Shown here: positions 1 to 8,702 of the stretch, piece after piece
Layout of the letters: each line of letters starts with the position of its first letter
Numbering within the stretch: the stretch's first letter is position 1
Assembly (NCBI RefSeq): GCF_000807775.2
Contig: NZ_CP047385.1
Location: forward strand, 4,650,001-4,714,000
Source: Pandoraea fibrosis
Lineage (GTDB): Bacteria; Pseudomonadota; Gammaproteobacteria; Burkholderiales; Burkholderiaceae
Direction: 5' to 3'
DNA length: 64,000 nucleotides
The notes under the pieces: model-generated
The model's database searches: none
Seen by the model: only the letters and a program-made list of their open reading frames with translations
Told to the model about the DNA's origin: nothing
Translations under genes and position numbers: made by a program

Positions 1-127
1 TGCGGGTGCGAACATCGTCGACGAAAAGGGGCAGGTCATTGGCCGCCCCACCGATGACGACACCGACTTCTCGCTACTCACGCGGGTTGAGAGAGGCACC
101 GCAACGGCCGGCAAGACAACGGCCTGA
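1..127 (+). CDS. C-terminal fragment of an unidentified protein
   Basis: The window opens inside a coding frame. Reading from base 2 gives 41 codons and a TGA at 125-127. The visible end is hydrophilic: it begins AGANIVDEKGQVIGRP and finishes TATAGKTTA. Nothing in it is diagnostic, so I give no function. The next gene starts 93 bp downstream on the same strand, so the two could share a transcript. The start lies outside the window. Confidence 0.5.
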   Translation, partial: AGANIVDEKGQVIGRPTDDDTDFSLLTRVERGTATAGKTTA

Positions 128-219
128 GCCACGAACAGCGCTGGACAGGACAACGACATCCGATTCACAAGCGCGCCGGCGGCAAGGGGCTGGCGGCGCG
201 CTCTTCTGGAGCAAAGGCA

Positions 220-1188
220 ATGATTATCGACGGTCTGCAATGCGGTCACTTCACGCGTGAAGTATTCGAAAGCCTGAAGCGGGGCAATATTGGCTGCGTG
301 ACGAACACGCTCGGATTCTGGGAAGGCACGGTCGCCTCGATGGACGCCATCGTGAAATGGCGCAACATGGCGATGGCCAATGCGGACGTCTTCGGCATCG
401 CAACGACCGCGGCCGAAATCGAGGCCCTCATCGCCGCAGGCAAAGTCGCGGTGCTCATGGGCTTCCAGAACACCGATCATCTCGAAGGCCGCATCGGTTA
501 TGTCGAGTTGTTCGCCGACATGGGTGTGCGTGTCATGCAACTCACGTACAACAATCAAAACGGTCTGGGCGGCAGTTGCTACGAGGAACACGATTCCGGT
601 CTCGCCCGTTTCGGCAAGGAAGTGATTCGCGAGATGAATCGCACTGGTGTGCTCATCGACGTCTCGCACGTTGGCAACAAGACGTCGCTCGAGGCCATCC
701 GTTACTCAGAAAAGCCCGTGGCGATCACGCACGCCAATCCCGACTCGGTGTTCCCGCACAAGCGCAACAAGACGGACGACGTGCTGCATGCCTTGCGCGA
801 GAACGGCGGCGTGATCGGCTGCGCCGCGTATCGCAATATCGCAGGCGACTACTTCTGCCTGACGGTGCGTAACTGGTGCGAGCTGGTGGCACGCACGGTA
901 GATATCGCCGGCATCGACCATGTGGCCATCGGCACGGACCGCAGCCATAACACCACGCAAGTCGATCTCGACTGGATGCGCATGGGGCACTGGACGCGCG
1001 GCGTGGATTATGGCGCAGGCTCAGCGGCTCGCCCGGGGAAAGCGGCACGTCCCGAGTGGTTCGAGGAGGTCCATCAACTGGGCGACGTCCATGGCGGGCT
1101 GCGAGAGGTGGGCTTTACGCCGGAGGAAGTCGACAAGATCACGCACGGCAACTGGCTGCGCGTGTATCGGGAAGTCTTTGGCGCCTGA
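220..1188 (+). CDS. Membrane dipeptidase (peptidase M19) family protein
   Basis: 322 residues resembling the renal dipeptidase (M19) metallohydrolase family, whose members hydrolyse dipeptides at a binuclear zinc site inside a TIM barrel. Seen in the sequence: VLMGFQNTDHL, TYNNQNGLGG, GVLIDVSHVGNKTSLEAI and KPVAITHANPDSV, typical of the M19 barrel with its conserved Asp/His positions, then HVAIGTDRSHN near the C-terminus. There is no signal peptide, so the protein is probably cytoplasmic, as in many proteobacterial members. The ATG at 220 follows a weak GGAG about 10 bases upstream. The ThDP enzyme at 1365 lies 176 bp downstream on the same strand. The true substrate is unknown; related proteins in catabolic clusters may act on other amide bonds. 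Confidence 0.85.
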   Translation: MIIDGLQCGHFTREVFESLKRGNIGCVTNTLGFWEGTVASMDAIVKWRNMAMANADVFGIATTAAEIEALIAAGKVAVLMGFQNTDHLEGRIGYVELFADMGVRVMQLTYNNQNGLGGSCYEEHDSGLARFGKEVIREMNRTGVLIDVSHVGNKTSLEAIRYSEKPVAITHANPDSVFPHKRNKTDDVLHALRENGGVIGCAAYRNIAGDYFCLTVRNWCELVARTVDIAGIDHVAIGTDRSHNTTQVDLDWMRMGHWTRGVDYGAGSAARPGKAARPEWFEEVHQLGDVHGGLREVGFTPEEVDKITHGNWLRVYREVFGA

Positions 1189-1285
1189 CCTGGAGACATT
1201 CGGGCAACCGGCGGCGGTGCGGTGCGAGCGCGTGGTGTCGTGGGGACACCGCCCGGCCAACCGTTGTCCGGTGCCCTTCTGCCTC

Positions 1286-1310
1286 GGCGCGACGACGAAT
1301 CGTCGGCGCC
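1286..1310. other. Stem-loop in the dipeptidase-ThDP enzyme spacer
   Basis: GGCGCGACGA and TCGTCGGCGCC form an almost perfect hairpin with a CGAA loop and one bulge. No T-run follows, so it is not a canonical terminator. It may only stabilise or punctuate the messenger. Confidence 0.35.
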
Positions 1311-1364
1311 CCGGGGTCGCAATCGTGAAACAAACGTGTGAATGGATGTGAGGAAGAGCGCGAG

Positions 1365-2915
1365 ATGAACGGTGCCGATGTCTTGTGCGACACGCTGCTG
1401 GCAGGCGATGTCGACGTGTGTTTCGCCAATCCCGGAACGTCGGAGATGCATTTCGTCGCGGCGCTCGATCGAAAGCCGGCGATGCGCTGCGTTCTCGGCT
1501 TGTTCGAGGGCGTGGTGACAGGGGCGGCAGATGGATACGCGCGCATGGCCGACAAACCGGCCGCGACGCTGCTCCATCTCGGACCGGGATTGGCGAATGG
1601 TCTGGCGAATCTCCACAACGCGCGACGTGCGGGCAGCCCCGTCGTGAACATCGTGGGCGAGCACGCAACCTATCACCTGCCTTTCGACGCGCCGCTCACC
1701 AGCGATATCGAATCGCTCGCGCGGCCGATGTCGGCGTGGGTCGGACGCATCGGTCATAGCGACGAGGTCGGTGAGCGTGCGGCACAGGCCATTGCCGCGT
1801 CGCGGGTGAATGGTGGCGGCGTCGCCACGCTGATTCTGCCGGCAGATGCCGCCTGGGGCGAGACATCCCGGACGTCCCCCGTCGCGCAGACGCCAACCAG
1901 CGAAGGCATTCCGGACGACCCGATATTGCGGGAGGTGGCGACGCGTCTGCGCAATGGCCGTCGCACGCTGTTGTTGCTTTCCGGACATGCCTTGCGCGCC
2001 GACGCCCTGACGGTGGCCGGACGCATTGCACAGGCGACGGGCGCACGGATGTTGGCGCAGCAATCGAACGCGCGCATCGAACGGGGTGCCGGACGCGTCC
2101 CCATCGAGCGGGTGCTTTACAACATCGACGCCTGTACCGCGGATCTGGCAGACGTCGAGCAGGTGGTATTGATCGGCGCGAAGGCCCCGGTCGGCTTCTT
2201 CGCCTATCCCGGCAAACCGAGCGACATGCTACCGCCGGGGTGCGAGGTCGTGAGATACACGACGCGTGGCCACGACGCGCTCGCATCGCTACAGGCACTG
2301 GCCGAAGCACTCGGCGTGACGCCGGACGCGGCCGTCACGTTGGCGAAGCCAACGCCACCGGAGCGGCCAACGGGGGCGCTGACGCCGGCAAGTATCGCCG
2401 CCTCGGTCGGCCGTCACTTGCCGGAGGGCGCCATCGTCTGCGACGAGGCGATCACATCGGGCCATGCATTCTTCAAGCTCACGAGCGGCGCCGCGCCGCA
2501 CGACTTTCTGGCACTGACGGGTGGCGCCATCGGGGCCGGACTCCCCATGGGCACGGGGGCGGCGGTGGCATGCCCTCACCGCAAGGTGGTCTGTTTGCAG
2601 GCGGACGGCAGCGGCATGTTCACGCTCCAGGCGCTCTGGACACAGGCGCGCGAGCGGCTTGACGTGGTGACGATCCTCTTCGCGAATCGCGGTTACGCCA
2701 TTCTGCACAACGAGTTGAAACAGGTCGGCGCGGGGGAAGCGGGACATAACGCGCGCCGCATGCTGGACGTAGTGGACCCGACGCTGGACTGGGTGAAGCT
2801 GGCCGCCGGCATGGGCGTGGAAGCGGTGTTCGTGGATACGATCGCGCGCTTCGACGACGTCTTCGCGCTGGCGATGCGCCGCCCCGGCCCCTTCCTGATC
2901 GAGGCACGAATTTAA
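1365..2915 (+). CDS. Thiamine-diphosphate-dependent enzyme, acetolactate synthase large-subunit-like
   Basis: 516 residues of the acetolactate synthase/benzoylformate decarboxylase superfamily. Three domains are visible: an N-terminal pyrimidine-binding domain with the cofactor-activating Glu48 in GLFEGVVTGAADGYARM, a central domain (about 185-330), and a C-terminal diphosphate-binding domain with ADGSGMF (413-419) and the paired Asn441 in FANRGYAIL. The metal-binding motif reads ADG rather than the usual GDG. Members of this short subfamily are often named acetolactate synthase, but decarboxylases look the same, so the substrate is undetermined. I chose ATG 1365 because GAGGAAG lies just upstream; an in-frame GTG at 1338 would add nine unlikely residues. 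There is no small regulatory subunit nearby, which argues against a biosynthetic IlvB role. Confidence 0.8.
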   Translation: MNGADVLCDTLLAGDVDVCFANPGTSEMHFVAALDRKPAMRCVLGLFEGVVTGAADGYARMADKPAATLLHLGPGLANGLANLHNARRAGSPVVNIVGEHATYHLPFDAPLTSDIESLARPMSAWVGRIGHSDEVGERAAQAIAASRVNGGGVATLILPADAAWGETSRTSPVAQTPTSEGIPDDPILREVATRLRNGRRTLLLLSGHALRADALTVAGRIAQATGARMLAQQSNARIERGAGRVPIERVLYNIDACTADLADVEQVVLIGAKAPVGFFAYPGKPSDMLPPGCEVVRYTTRGHDALASLQALAEALGVTPDAAVTLAKPTPPERPTGALTPASIAASVGRHLPEGAIVCDEAITSGHAFFKLTSGAAPHDFLALTGGAIGAGLPMGTGAAVACPHRKVVCLQADGSGMFTLQALWTQARERLDVVTILFANRGYAILHNELKQVGAGEAGHNARRMLDVVDPTLDWVKLAAGMGVEAVFVDTIARFDDVFALAMRRPGPFLIEARI

Positions 2916-2941
2916 GTTTGATCGAACGGACCGAATGACGA

Positions 2942-2961
2942 GGCGCGTCCGAAGACGCGCC
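2942..2961. other. Perfect 8-bp stem with CGAA tetraloop
   Basis: GGCGCGTC-CGAA-GACGCGCC lies 26 bases after the ThDP enzyme stop and 24 bases before a true terminator. It has no T-tract. It may protect the 3' end of the transcript. Confidence 0.4.
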
Positions 2962-2985
2962 AGCAAAAGAGCACTGCAACCTTCC

Positions 2986-3011
2986 GAGCCGCCGCAAGCG
3001 GCTCTTTTTTT
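2986..3011 (+). terminator. Rho-independent terminator of the ThDP enzyme gene
   Basis: A perfect 7-bp stem GAGCCGC/GCGGCTC with a 5-base loop is followed by seven T residues. Confidence 0.9.
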
Positions 3012-3034
3012 GCCTGTCCGGGACGGCTTGGGAT

Positions 3035-3058
3035 AAAAAAACGCGCCCGAAGGCGCGT
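3035..3058 (-). terminator. Rho-independent terminator of the porin gene
   Basis: On the minus strand, ACGCGCC/GGCGCGT closes a four-base loop and is followed by a run of seven T residues. It lies 33 bases past the porin stop codon and faces the terminator of the convergent gene. Confidence 0.9.
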
Positions 3059-3091
3059 GCGATTGACCGCGGGTCCGGGCGACGCCGGATA

Positions 3092-4204
3092 TCAGAACGT
3101 ATGCCGTATCCCGAACTGCACACCCGTGGTGCTATCCCCGGCATCCGGCCGGTTGAGCAGTGTGCCGCTCGGGGCTTGAGCCGCCCCCAACGCATAGCGC
3201 AGCCCCTTCGAGTTCGTGATGTATGCCGCCGACGCATACAAGGTTGTGCGCTTGGACAGCAAGTGCAGATACATCAGCCCGAAGTGATTGGCGTGCCCTT
3301 TCCCGGGGAACGTTGCGACGTCGCTGTTCGCCGCATCGGCCTTCACGTCGATATACGTGTAGCCAAGACTCAGTTGATCCGCGGGCGTAATGAACCAGGC
3401 CGCGCTCACCGAGTACAGATCCTTGTTGATCGTGTCGTCCGATTGCTTGTTCTTGAAGTAGCCGAGATAGAGACGGAACGGCTGGATGTCGTAGCTCCCG
3501 CCGATCGCATACTGACGATCCACCACCCCCTTGTACGTGTTCGGCGCGCTCACCAGCGGACGCGCTTCCACATACCCCGCCAGGAAATACGCCCCGTTGC
3601 CACGATACTCGATGGCGACCTGCGACGACGTCCCGTTCGCTTTGTTCTGCGCGTCGTTACCCAGCGAATGATGCAATTCCGCGCGCCACCCGGAGATGCG
3701 CGGTGTGGCAATCATGATGTCGTTCGAATTGCGGAAGTTATAGCCCGACTCCGTGCCCAGTCCCGCGCCGTAGGTGCCGCCGTAGAACGCCGCAATGTTG
3801 CCAAGAAACATGAAGAAAATGCTGTTCTGCTGGCCGATGCGGAACTCGCCATAGTTCTCATGGCTCATCCCCACCCAGGCCTGCCGATTGAACATGCCGC
3901 CGGCCACCGACGCCGTGCCATTGTTCATGTTGAAGCCGTTCTCCAATTGGAAATTGGCCTTCACGCCACCGCCCAGCCCCTCCGATCCGCGCATGCCCCA
4001 ACGCGAGACCTGCAAGCCGCCGCTATCGACGCCATACGCCGAACGTCCGCTGCTGAAAATCCCCGTGACATACGTGTCGATCACGCCATACAACTGAATA
4101 TTGGTCTGCGCCTTGACCCCCGGGGCAAACGCTGCCGTTCCGGCCGCGAGACAAATCGCGGCAGTACGGGCCGTCATGCCGATACGGACTCCCGTCGTTT
4201 TCAT
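3092..4204 (-). CDS. Gram-negative trimeric porin (OmpC-like, Porin_4)
   Basis: 370 residues. The first ~32 form a signal peptide ending near GVKAQT. The mature protein opens with NIQLYGVIDTYVTG and SRWGMRGSEGLGGGVKANFQLE, the standard start of betaproteobacterial 16-stranded general porins, and ends GVQFGIRHTF with the C-terminal Phe needed for outer-membrane insertion. It should form water-filled channels for small hydrophilic solutes. ATG 4204 is preceded by AAGGAGC at good spacing; longer readings add an implausible Arg-rich leader. It is a single-gene unit with its own terminator. The 296-bp region behind it holds its promoter and the end of the ABC importer operon. Confidence 0.93.
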   Translation of the reverse strand: MKTTGVRIGMTARTAAICLAAGTAAFAPGVKAQTNIQLYGVIDTYVTGIFSSGRSAYGVDSGGLQVSRWGMRGSEGLGGGVKANFQLENGFNMNNGTASVAGGMFNRQAWVGMSHENYGEFRIGQQNSIFFMFLGNIAAFYGGTYGAGLGTESGYNFRNSNDIMIATPRISGWRAELHHSLGNDAQNKANGTSSQVAIEYRGNGAYFLAGYVEARPLVSAPNTYKGVVDRQYAIGGSYDIQPFRLYLGYFKNKQSDDTINKDLYSVSAAWFITPADQLSLGYTYIDVKADAANSDVATFPGKGHANHFGLMYLHLLSKRTTLYASAAYITNSKGLRYALGAAQAPSGTLLNRPDAGDSTTGVQFGIRHTF

Positions 4205-4500
4205 GGTCCTGCTCCTTGCATAGGTGTGCTCTGGTAACTCGCTCACGCGAGGCTGGCTCTCAGGGCACGGCAACCGGGCGGGCTTGATTTGTGTTTTGCG
4301 TCTCGTCTCATCACGGCGCCCATGCGTGCGTTGACCGCATCGCATGCACCACCGGCATCGGAACGAGCGCTGCCCTACGCCTTTGCTTTGGCAAAAGCGC
4401 TTCCACCACCCCTCGTTTCGGGGGCGTTATCTCCAACGCTTTACGACTCAGGAACGAAATCCGGACGAGGCCGCAAGTCCCCGTCCGGTCGGGATCGGGC
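4205..4500. other. Intergenic region between porin start and ABC operon end
   Basis: Both flanking genes read on the minus strand. The part next to 4204 carries the porin ribosome-binding site and must contain its promoter. I see no convincing -10/-35 pair, no strong terminator for the ABC operon and no coding frame with a ribosome-binding site. Confidence 0.4.
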
Positions 4501-5643
4501 TTAGTCGCCCAGCACGTGCGTATGCACCGGATCCCAATGAATCGGATGACGACTGCCGGGCGTCACCCCCTGCATATCGATGTTCGGCACCTTCACGCGC
4601 AGCGGCAGGCCCGCGCTTTCACCGATCACCAACGCGCTGTCTCCGTAGTGAATGACGTTCTTCACCTCCAGATGCGCATCCTTGACGCCCGAGGAACAGG
4701 CCGTCCCGCCGCCCGTTCCCAGACGAATCCACTCGGGCCGCAGCAGCAGCGCCACCGTCGCACCGGCCGGTCGCTCGGACACGGCAGCACGCACCCGGCC
4801 CAACGCTGCCGACGCATACTCGCCCTTCGCACCGTCCACGACCGTCACATCGATGAAGTTGCTCTCCCCGATGAACTCGCCCACGAAACGGGTGCACGGG
4901 GCACCATAAAGATCCAGCGGCGCGGCGAACTGCTCGACTCGCCCGGCGTTGAACACGGCAATCCGGTCGGACATGGTCATCGCCTCGCCCTGATCGTGCG
5001 TGACGAACACCGTGGTCATGCCCAGCTCGGTATGCAACCGCTTGATCTCGATCTGCATCTGCACACGCAGGTTCTTGTCGAGTGCCGAGAGCGGTTCATC
5101 GAGCAGCAGCACGTCCGGCTCGAACACCAGCGCACGCGCCAGCGCGACACGTTGCTGCTGACCGCCCGAGAGTTGCGACGGCATGCGCTGCCCATGCTGG
5201 CCCAACCCGACGATCTCCAGCGCACGTTGCGCTCGCTTGATCTGATCCGTCGCGTTGACTTTGCGCATGCGCAGCGGAAATGCCACGTTCTGTACCGCCG
5301 TCATGTGCGGGAACAGGGCATAGCTCTGGAACACCAGACCGATGTTGCGTTGATGCACCGGAATCTGCACCAGCGAGCGTCCGTTCACACGAATATCGCC
5401 GGCCGTCGGTGTCTCGAATCCGGCAATCATCGACAGCGTGGTCGTCTTGCCCGAGCCACTCGGCCCGAGGAAGGTGATGAACTCACCTCGCCGGATCTCC
5501 AGATTGACGTCGTCCACCACACGGTGAACCCCGTCATACGACTTGCACAACTGGCTGACATGCAGATAGGCGTCGCTCAGCGAGGGAGACGCCGCACTGG
5601 TCGTGGCCATGACACCGGCGGAATGCATCGACTTCATAAACAT
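4501..5643 (-). CDS. ABC transporter ATP-binding protein, PotA-type
   Basis: 380 residues; last gene of a four-gene importer operon. It energises uptake from the cytoplasmic face of the inner membrane. Walker A GPSGSGKT is at 60-67, the Q-loop in VFQSYALFPHMT, signature LSGGQQQR at about 158-165, Walker B LLLDEP at 179-184, and the switch His in FVTHDQGEAM. The C-terminal ~120 residues form a TOBE-like regulatory domain, typical of PotA/FbpC/CysA ATPases rather than amino acid importers. ATG 5643 was chosen because AGAGGT precedes it; an earlier in-frame start lacks one. It follows the second permease by 34 bp. The substrate is probably a polyamine or similar small organic cation/acid, inferred from the operon type only. 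Confidence 0.9.
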   Translation of the reverse strand: MFMKSMHSAGVMATTSAASPSLSDAYLHVSQLCKSYDGVHRVVDDVNLEIRRGEFITFLGPSGSGKTTTLSMIAGFETPTAGDIRVNGRSLVQIPVHQRNIGLVFQSYALFPHMTAVQNVAFPLRMRKVNATDQIKRAQRALEIVGLGQHGQRMPSQLSGGQQQRVALARALVFEPDVLLLDEPLSALDKNLRVQMQIEIKRLHTELGMTTVFVTHDQGEAMTMSDRIAVFNAGRVEQFAAPLDLYGAPCTRFVGEFIGESNFIDVTVVDGAKGEYASAALGRVRAAVSERPAGATVALLLRPEWIRLGTGGGTACSSGVKDAHLEVKNVIHYGDSALVIGESAGLPLRVKVPNIDMQGVTPGSRHPIHWDPVHTHVLGD

Positions 5644-5677
5644 GGAAACCTCTGTGACATAGAGCGGGACGGCGTCG

Positions 5678-6493
5678 TCAAACAACGGCGACCGCCTGCA
5701 TGGCCGAGCGCTGCAACGCGGCCTGACGACGCGCCTTCATGCGGCGCACGACAATCGGGGTCAGCGAGCCGATCACCACCAACACCAGCAGCAGCGTCGA
5801 GACCACCGAAATCACCGGATCGGCCTGCGTGCGCAAGCTGTCGAACATCTTGCGCGGCAGTGTCGACACATCGCGCCCGGAAATGAACAGCGACACGATC
5901 GCCTCGTCGAACGAGTGCACGAAGGCGAACATCCCTGCGGCAAGGAACCCCGGACGCAGCACAGGAAACGTCACCAGCCAGAACGCCTGCAATGGTGTTG
6001 CGCCGCAATTGGCCGCCGCGCGCTCGAGCGTCCGGTCGTATCCCTTGAGACTCGCGGACAAAATCAGATAGGCGATGGGGGTCGACAGGCAGGTGTGCGC
6101 GAGAATCACGCCAAGATAGGTCTGCGTCAGACGCAACGAACCGAAGTAATAGAAGTAACCCAACGCCACCACGATATTCGGCACGGTCAACGGCAGCAGA
6201 ATCAGCAGACTGCCAAATGCGCGGCCACGAAACTCGTAACGCACCAACGCGAACGCCGCCGGAATGACCAACGCCAGCGTGAGCGCCGCCGTGCCCAGTC
6301 CGATCAGCAAGCTGTTGATCGCGGGGCCTGTCCAGGTGGGGTCATTGAAAAAGGCCGAGTAGTAATGCATCGACCAGGCCGGCGGCGGGAAGCGGAACGA
6401 TTCGGACGCCGAGAACGACATCGGAATCACGACCAGCAGCGGCGCGCCGATCAGGATCGCCATGATGACGGCAAAGCACTTGAGCGCCTTCAT
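5678..6493 (-). CDS. ABC transporter permease, PotC-type
   Basis: 271 residues, about six membrane segments (first at about 7-27). It carries the EAA-like cytoplasmic loop LERAAANCGATPLQAFWLVTFPVLRPGFLA, shown here as the expected EAA---G contact with the ATPase. It pairs with the permease encoded just upstream; the two genes overlap in ATGA (start 6493, partner stop 6490), which supports translational coupling and fixes this start. The sequence resembles the PotC/YdcV group of spermidine/putrescine importers. Confidence 0.9.
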   Translation of the reverse strand: MKALKCFAVIMAILIGAPLLVVIPMSFSASESFRFPPPAWSMHYYSAFFNDPTWTGPAINSLLIGLGTAALTLALVIPAAFALVRYEFRGRAFGSLLILLPLTVPNIVVALGYFYYFGSLRLTQTYLGVILAHTCLSTPIAYLILSASLKGYDRTLERAAANCGATPLQAFWLVTFPVLRPGFLAAGMFAFVHSFDEAIVSLFISGRDVSTLPRKMFDSLRTQADPVISVVSTLLLVLVVIGSLTPIVVRRMKARRQAALQRSAMQAVAVV

Positions 6494-7317
6494 TTGCCTT
6501 TGCTCCAGAGTTTGTCGAGACCGAAAAAGCGGTTGTACAGCGCGTACAGACTGAGCGTCGCGCACGCCAGCACCACCGCCATGGCGGAGGCATCGCCGAA
6601 GTTGCCGAACTCCTCCATCTGCTGACCGATGAGTCCGGCCATCATCTGTTCGCTCGGGCTGCCGAGCAGCACCGGCATCACGTAGAAGCCCAACGAGACG
6701 ATAAACACCATCGTGCAGCCGTTGACGATCCCTGGCAGCGACAGGGGCAGAAACACCGCCCGAAACGCCGCCAACCGATTCGCCCCAAGATTGGCCGCAG
6801 CTTTCACGAGCGCAGGGTCGATCTTCTTCATCACCGAGTACAACGTGATGGTCATGAGCGGCAGCAGCGCGTGCACCATGCCCAGCGTCGAAGAAAAGCG
6901 GGTGAAAAGCAGTTCCGGAGGTGTCTCGACGCCCACCGCGCGCAGCAGACCGATGATCGGCCCGCTATTGCCCAGAATGATCATCCACGCGTAGCTGCGC
7001 ACAAGGAAGCTCGTCCAGTAACTCATGCCGACCACGAGCAGAATGCCCGCGCCGAACCGCGCACTGGCCTGCGTGAGGCAATACGCGAGCGGGTACCCCA
7101 GTGCGAGGCAACACACCGTGACCAGCAACGAGGTGAGGAATGTCATGCCGAGCACACGCAGATAGAACGGATCGGCGAAGAAGTGCACATAGTTGGCGAA
7201 GCCCGGCGTCGGCTCGGTAAAACTCAGCCAGAGCACCTGCGCGAGCGGCACCAGAAAAAACGCTGCCAGAAACGCGGTCAACGGCGCCAACAGCAGATAA
7301 GGGCGAAGCTTTTGCAT
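6490..7317 (-). CDS. ABC transporter permease, PotB-type
   Basis: 275 residues and about six membrane helices; the first (YLLLAPLTAFLAAFFLVPLA) sits at the N-terminus. The EAA loop is VKAAANLGANRLAAFRAVFLPLSLPGI. It belongs with PotB/YdcU permeases. It lies 15 bp after the binding-protein gene and overlaps the next permease by 4 bp, so all four genes almost certainly form one transcript read from 8400 down to 4501. Confidence 0.9.
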   Translation of the reverse strand: MQKLRPYLLLAPLTAFLAAFFLVPLAQVLWLSFTEPTPGFANYVHFFADPFYLRVLGMTFLTSLLVTVCCLALGYPLAYCLTQASARFGAGILLVVGMSYWTSFLVRSYAWMIILGNSGPIIGLLRAVGVETPPELLFTRFSSTLGMVHALLPLMTITLYSVMKKIDPALVKAAANLGANRLAAFRAVFLPLSLPGIVNGCTMVFIVSLGFYVMPVLLGSPSEQMMAGLIGQQMEEFGNFGDASAMAVVLACATLSLYALYNRFFGLDKLWSKGK

Positions 7318-7332
7318 GACGTAACGGCCCGC

Positions 7333-8400
7333 TCAGCGCACGACGAACTGATCGAAGCGACGCGACAGTTCGTTCAATTGCGGTCCCATCTTGGCCAGAT
7401 CCTGTTCGAAGGTGAGACGGTAGTTCGCAGGGTAGGTCGGCATGCCCTTGGCTTGCGCTTCGGGAATGTACTGGAACACCCGCTGATCGACCGGGCTGTA
7501 GTCGGCCTGCATGCAGAACTTGGCGAGCCGCTCGGCCTTGAGCGCCGACGCGATGAACTGCCATGCCTGCTTCGCACGCGGCGTGCCCTTGGCCACGACC
7601 CAATACGCGCGGTCGATCTCCCCCTGGTTCCAGACGAGATCCACCGGCACGTTCTGACGAATCAGCGACAGCGCCCGGCCATGCCAGATCGCAATGGCGT
7701 TGACTTCGCCGTCGCGCAGCAACTGTTGCGATTGCTGGCCCTGCGTCCACCACACCCGAACGTCCTTCTTCAGGCGGTCGAACGACTTGAAGGCACGATC
7801 CAGATCCATCGGATAGACCTTGTTCGTCGGCACGCCGTCGGCGAGCAAGGCGAGCGGCACCACGCGCGCGGCATAGCGTTGCAGGCTGCGCGGCCCGGGG
7901 AAACGCTGGGTGTCCCAGAACTCGGCCCAGTTCTGCGGGCCGCCATTGGCGAACTTGTCTTTGCGCGACGCGATGACCGTCGCAAACGCATGAGTGGCAA
8001 TGCCGCTCAGGTAAGCCTGTCCCGGTGGCAACTGCTTCATGTCGATGATGCTCGTATCGATCTTCTCGACGAGGCCAGCTTCGACGGCGCGAATCAGTTC
8101 GCCGCCCCCCAGTGTCGTGACGTCGAACTCGTACACCCCCGTGCGCGCCTGCGCCGCGAGCTTGGCGTATGAGACCGGCGACACCGTGCGAATCGGAATG
8201 CCCGATTCCTTGGTGAACGGCTCGAACAGGTGAGCGGCCGCCGCCTTCTCCCAATCGCCACCCCAGGTATTCACAAACAACGGGTCGGCGGCGCGCGCGG
8301 TTTGAACGAACGGTGCGCACACTGAGGCGCCAGCGGCAGCTCCCAGCCATTTGATAACGGAACGGCGACCTGCCGACGGATTCGATGTTTCGTTTTTCAC
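7333..8400 (-). CDS. ABC transporter periplasmic substrate-binding protein, PotD-like, Tat-exported
   Basis: 355 residues. The N-terminus has a twin-arginine motif, AGRRSVIKW, followed by a hydrophobic stretch and a predicted cut after QTARA, so the folded protein should leave by the Tat system. The mature part starts with FVNTWGGDWEKA and has the layout of family 1/PotD solute-binding proteins. The start is GTG at 8400, supported by GAGGAAC just upstream. First gene of the importer operon and divergent from a MocR-family regulator, which suggests that the regulator senses the imported compound or a derivative. Polyamine, GABA or related amines are plausible ligands; not shown by the sequence. 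Confidence 0.88.
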   Translation of the reverse strand: MKNETSNPSAGRRSVIKWLGAAAGASVCAPFVQTARAADPLFVNTWGGDWEKAAAAHLFEPFTKESGIPIRTVSPVSYAKLAAQARTGVYEFDVTTLGGGELIRAVEAGLVEKIDTSIIDMKQLPPGQAYLSGIATHAFATVIASRKDKFANGGPQNWAEFWDTQRFPGPRSLQRYAARVVPLALLADGVPTNKVYPMDLDRAFKSFDRLKKDVRVWWTQGQQSQQLLRDGEVNAIAIWHGRALSLIRQNVPVDLVWNQGEIDRAYWVVAKGTPRAKQAWQFIASALKAERLAKFCMQADYSPVDQRVFQYIPEAQAKGMPTYPANYRLTFEQDLAKMGPQLNELSRRFDQFVVR

Positions 8401-8702
8401 GTGTTCCTCGCAATCATCTCAACGCTCCCGAGGGAGCGATCGGGGTGGTACCAATCTGGCGCTTTGCACGTATTAGAATTTAAATTGGTCACATCAAATA
8501 GTGCCGATCAATTAATGTTTGATGGAGCCAATTTTCGAGCAACGAACTCGGGTAATCCCTGCTTGCGCCTTATTTTTCTACTGTTCCAGCACTATCGTGC
8601 AGTATTATCCGCCGGTGACATGGCGGTAATGCCATTTTTTTGCACCTATGTGGTGCAATCGCTCTCATTGTGGGGCCAATCACCCGTCGAGGTGCCGCTT
8701 TC
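8401..8702. promoter_or_regulatory. Divergent control region of the ABC importer operon and mocR-type gene
   Basis: 302 bp, markedly more AT-rich than its surroundings around 8465-8530, where the importer promoter probably lies. Near the regulator it contains ATGGC-N6-GCCAT (8620-8635) and a perfect TTGCACC-N5-GGTGCAA dyad (8640-8658). MocR regulators commonly bind repeats in the region between their own gene and the divergent target. Confidence 0.6.
8640..8658. promoter_or_regulatory. Perfect 7-bp inverted repeat, candidate MocR operator
   Basis: TTGCACC, five-base spacer TATGT, GGTGCAA. It ends 44 bp before the MocR start codon, a position suited to autoregulation and to control of the divergent importer operon. 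Binding is inferred from location and symmetry. Confidence 0.5.

Noticed and set aside
4291..5886. 531-aa plus-strand frame opposite the ABC ATPase and permease genes
   Set aside because: Antisense shadow of high-GC coding sequence: Arg/His-rich, no motif, no ribosome-binding site, overlaps genes with clear domains.
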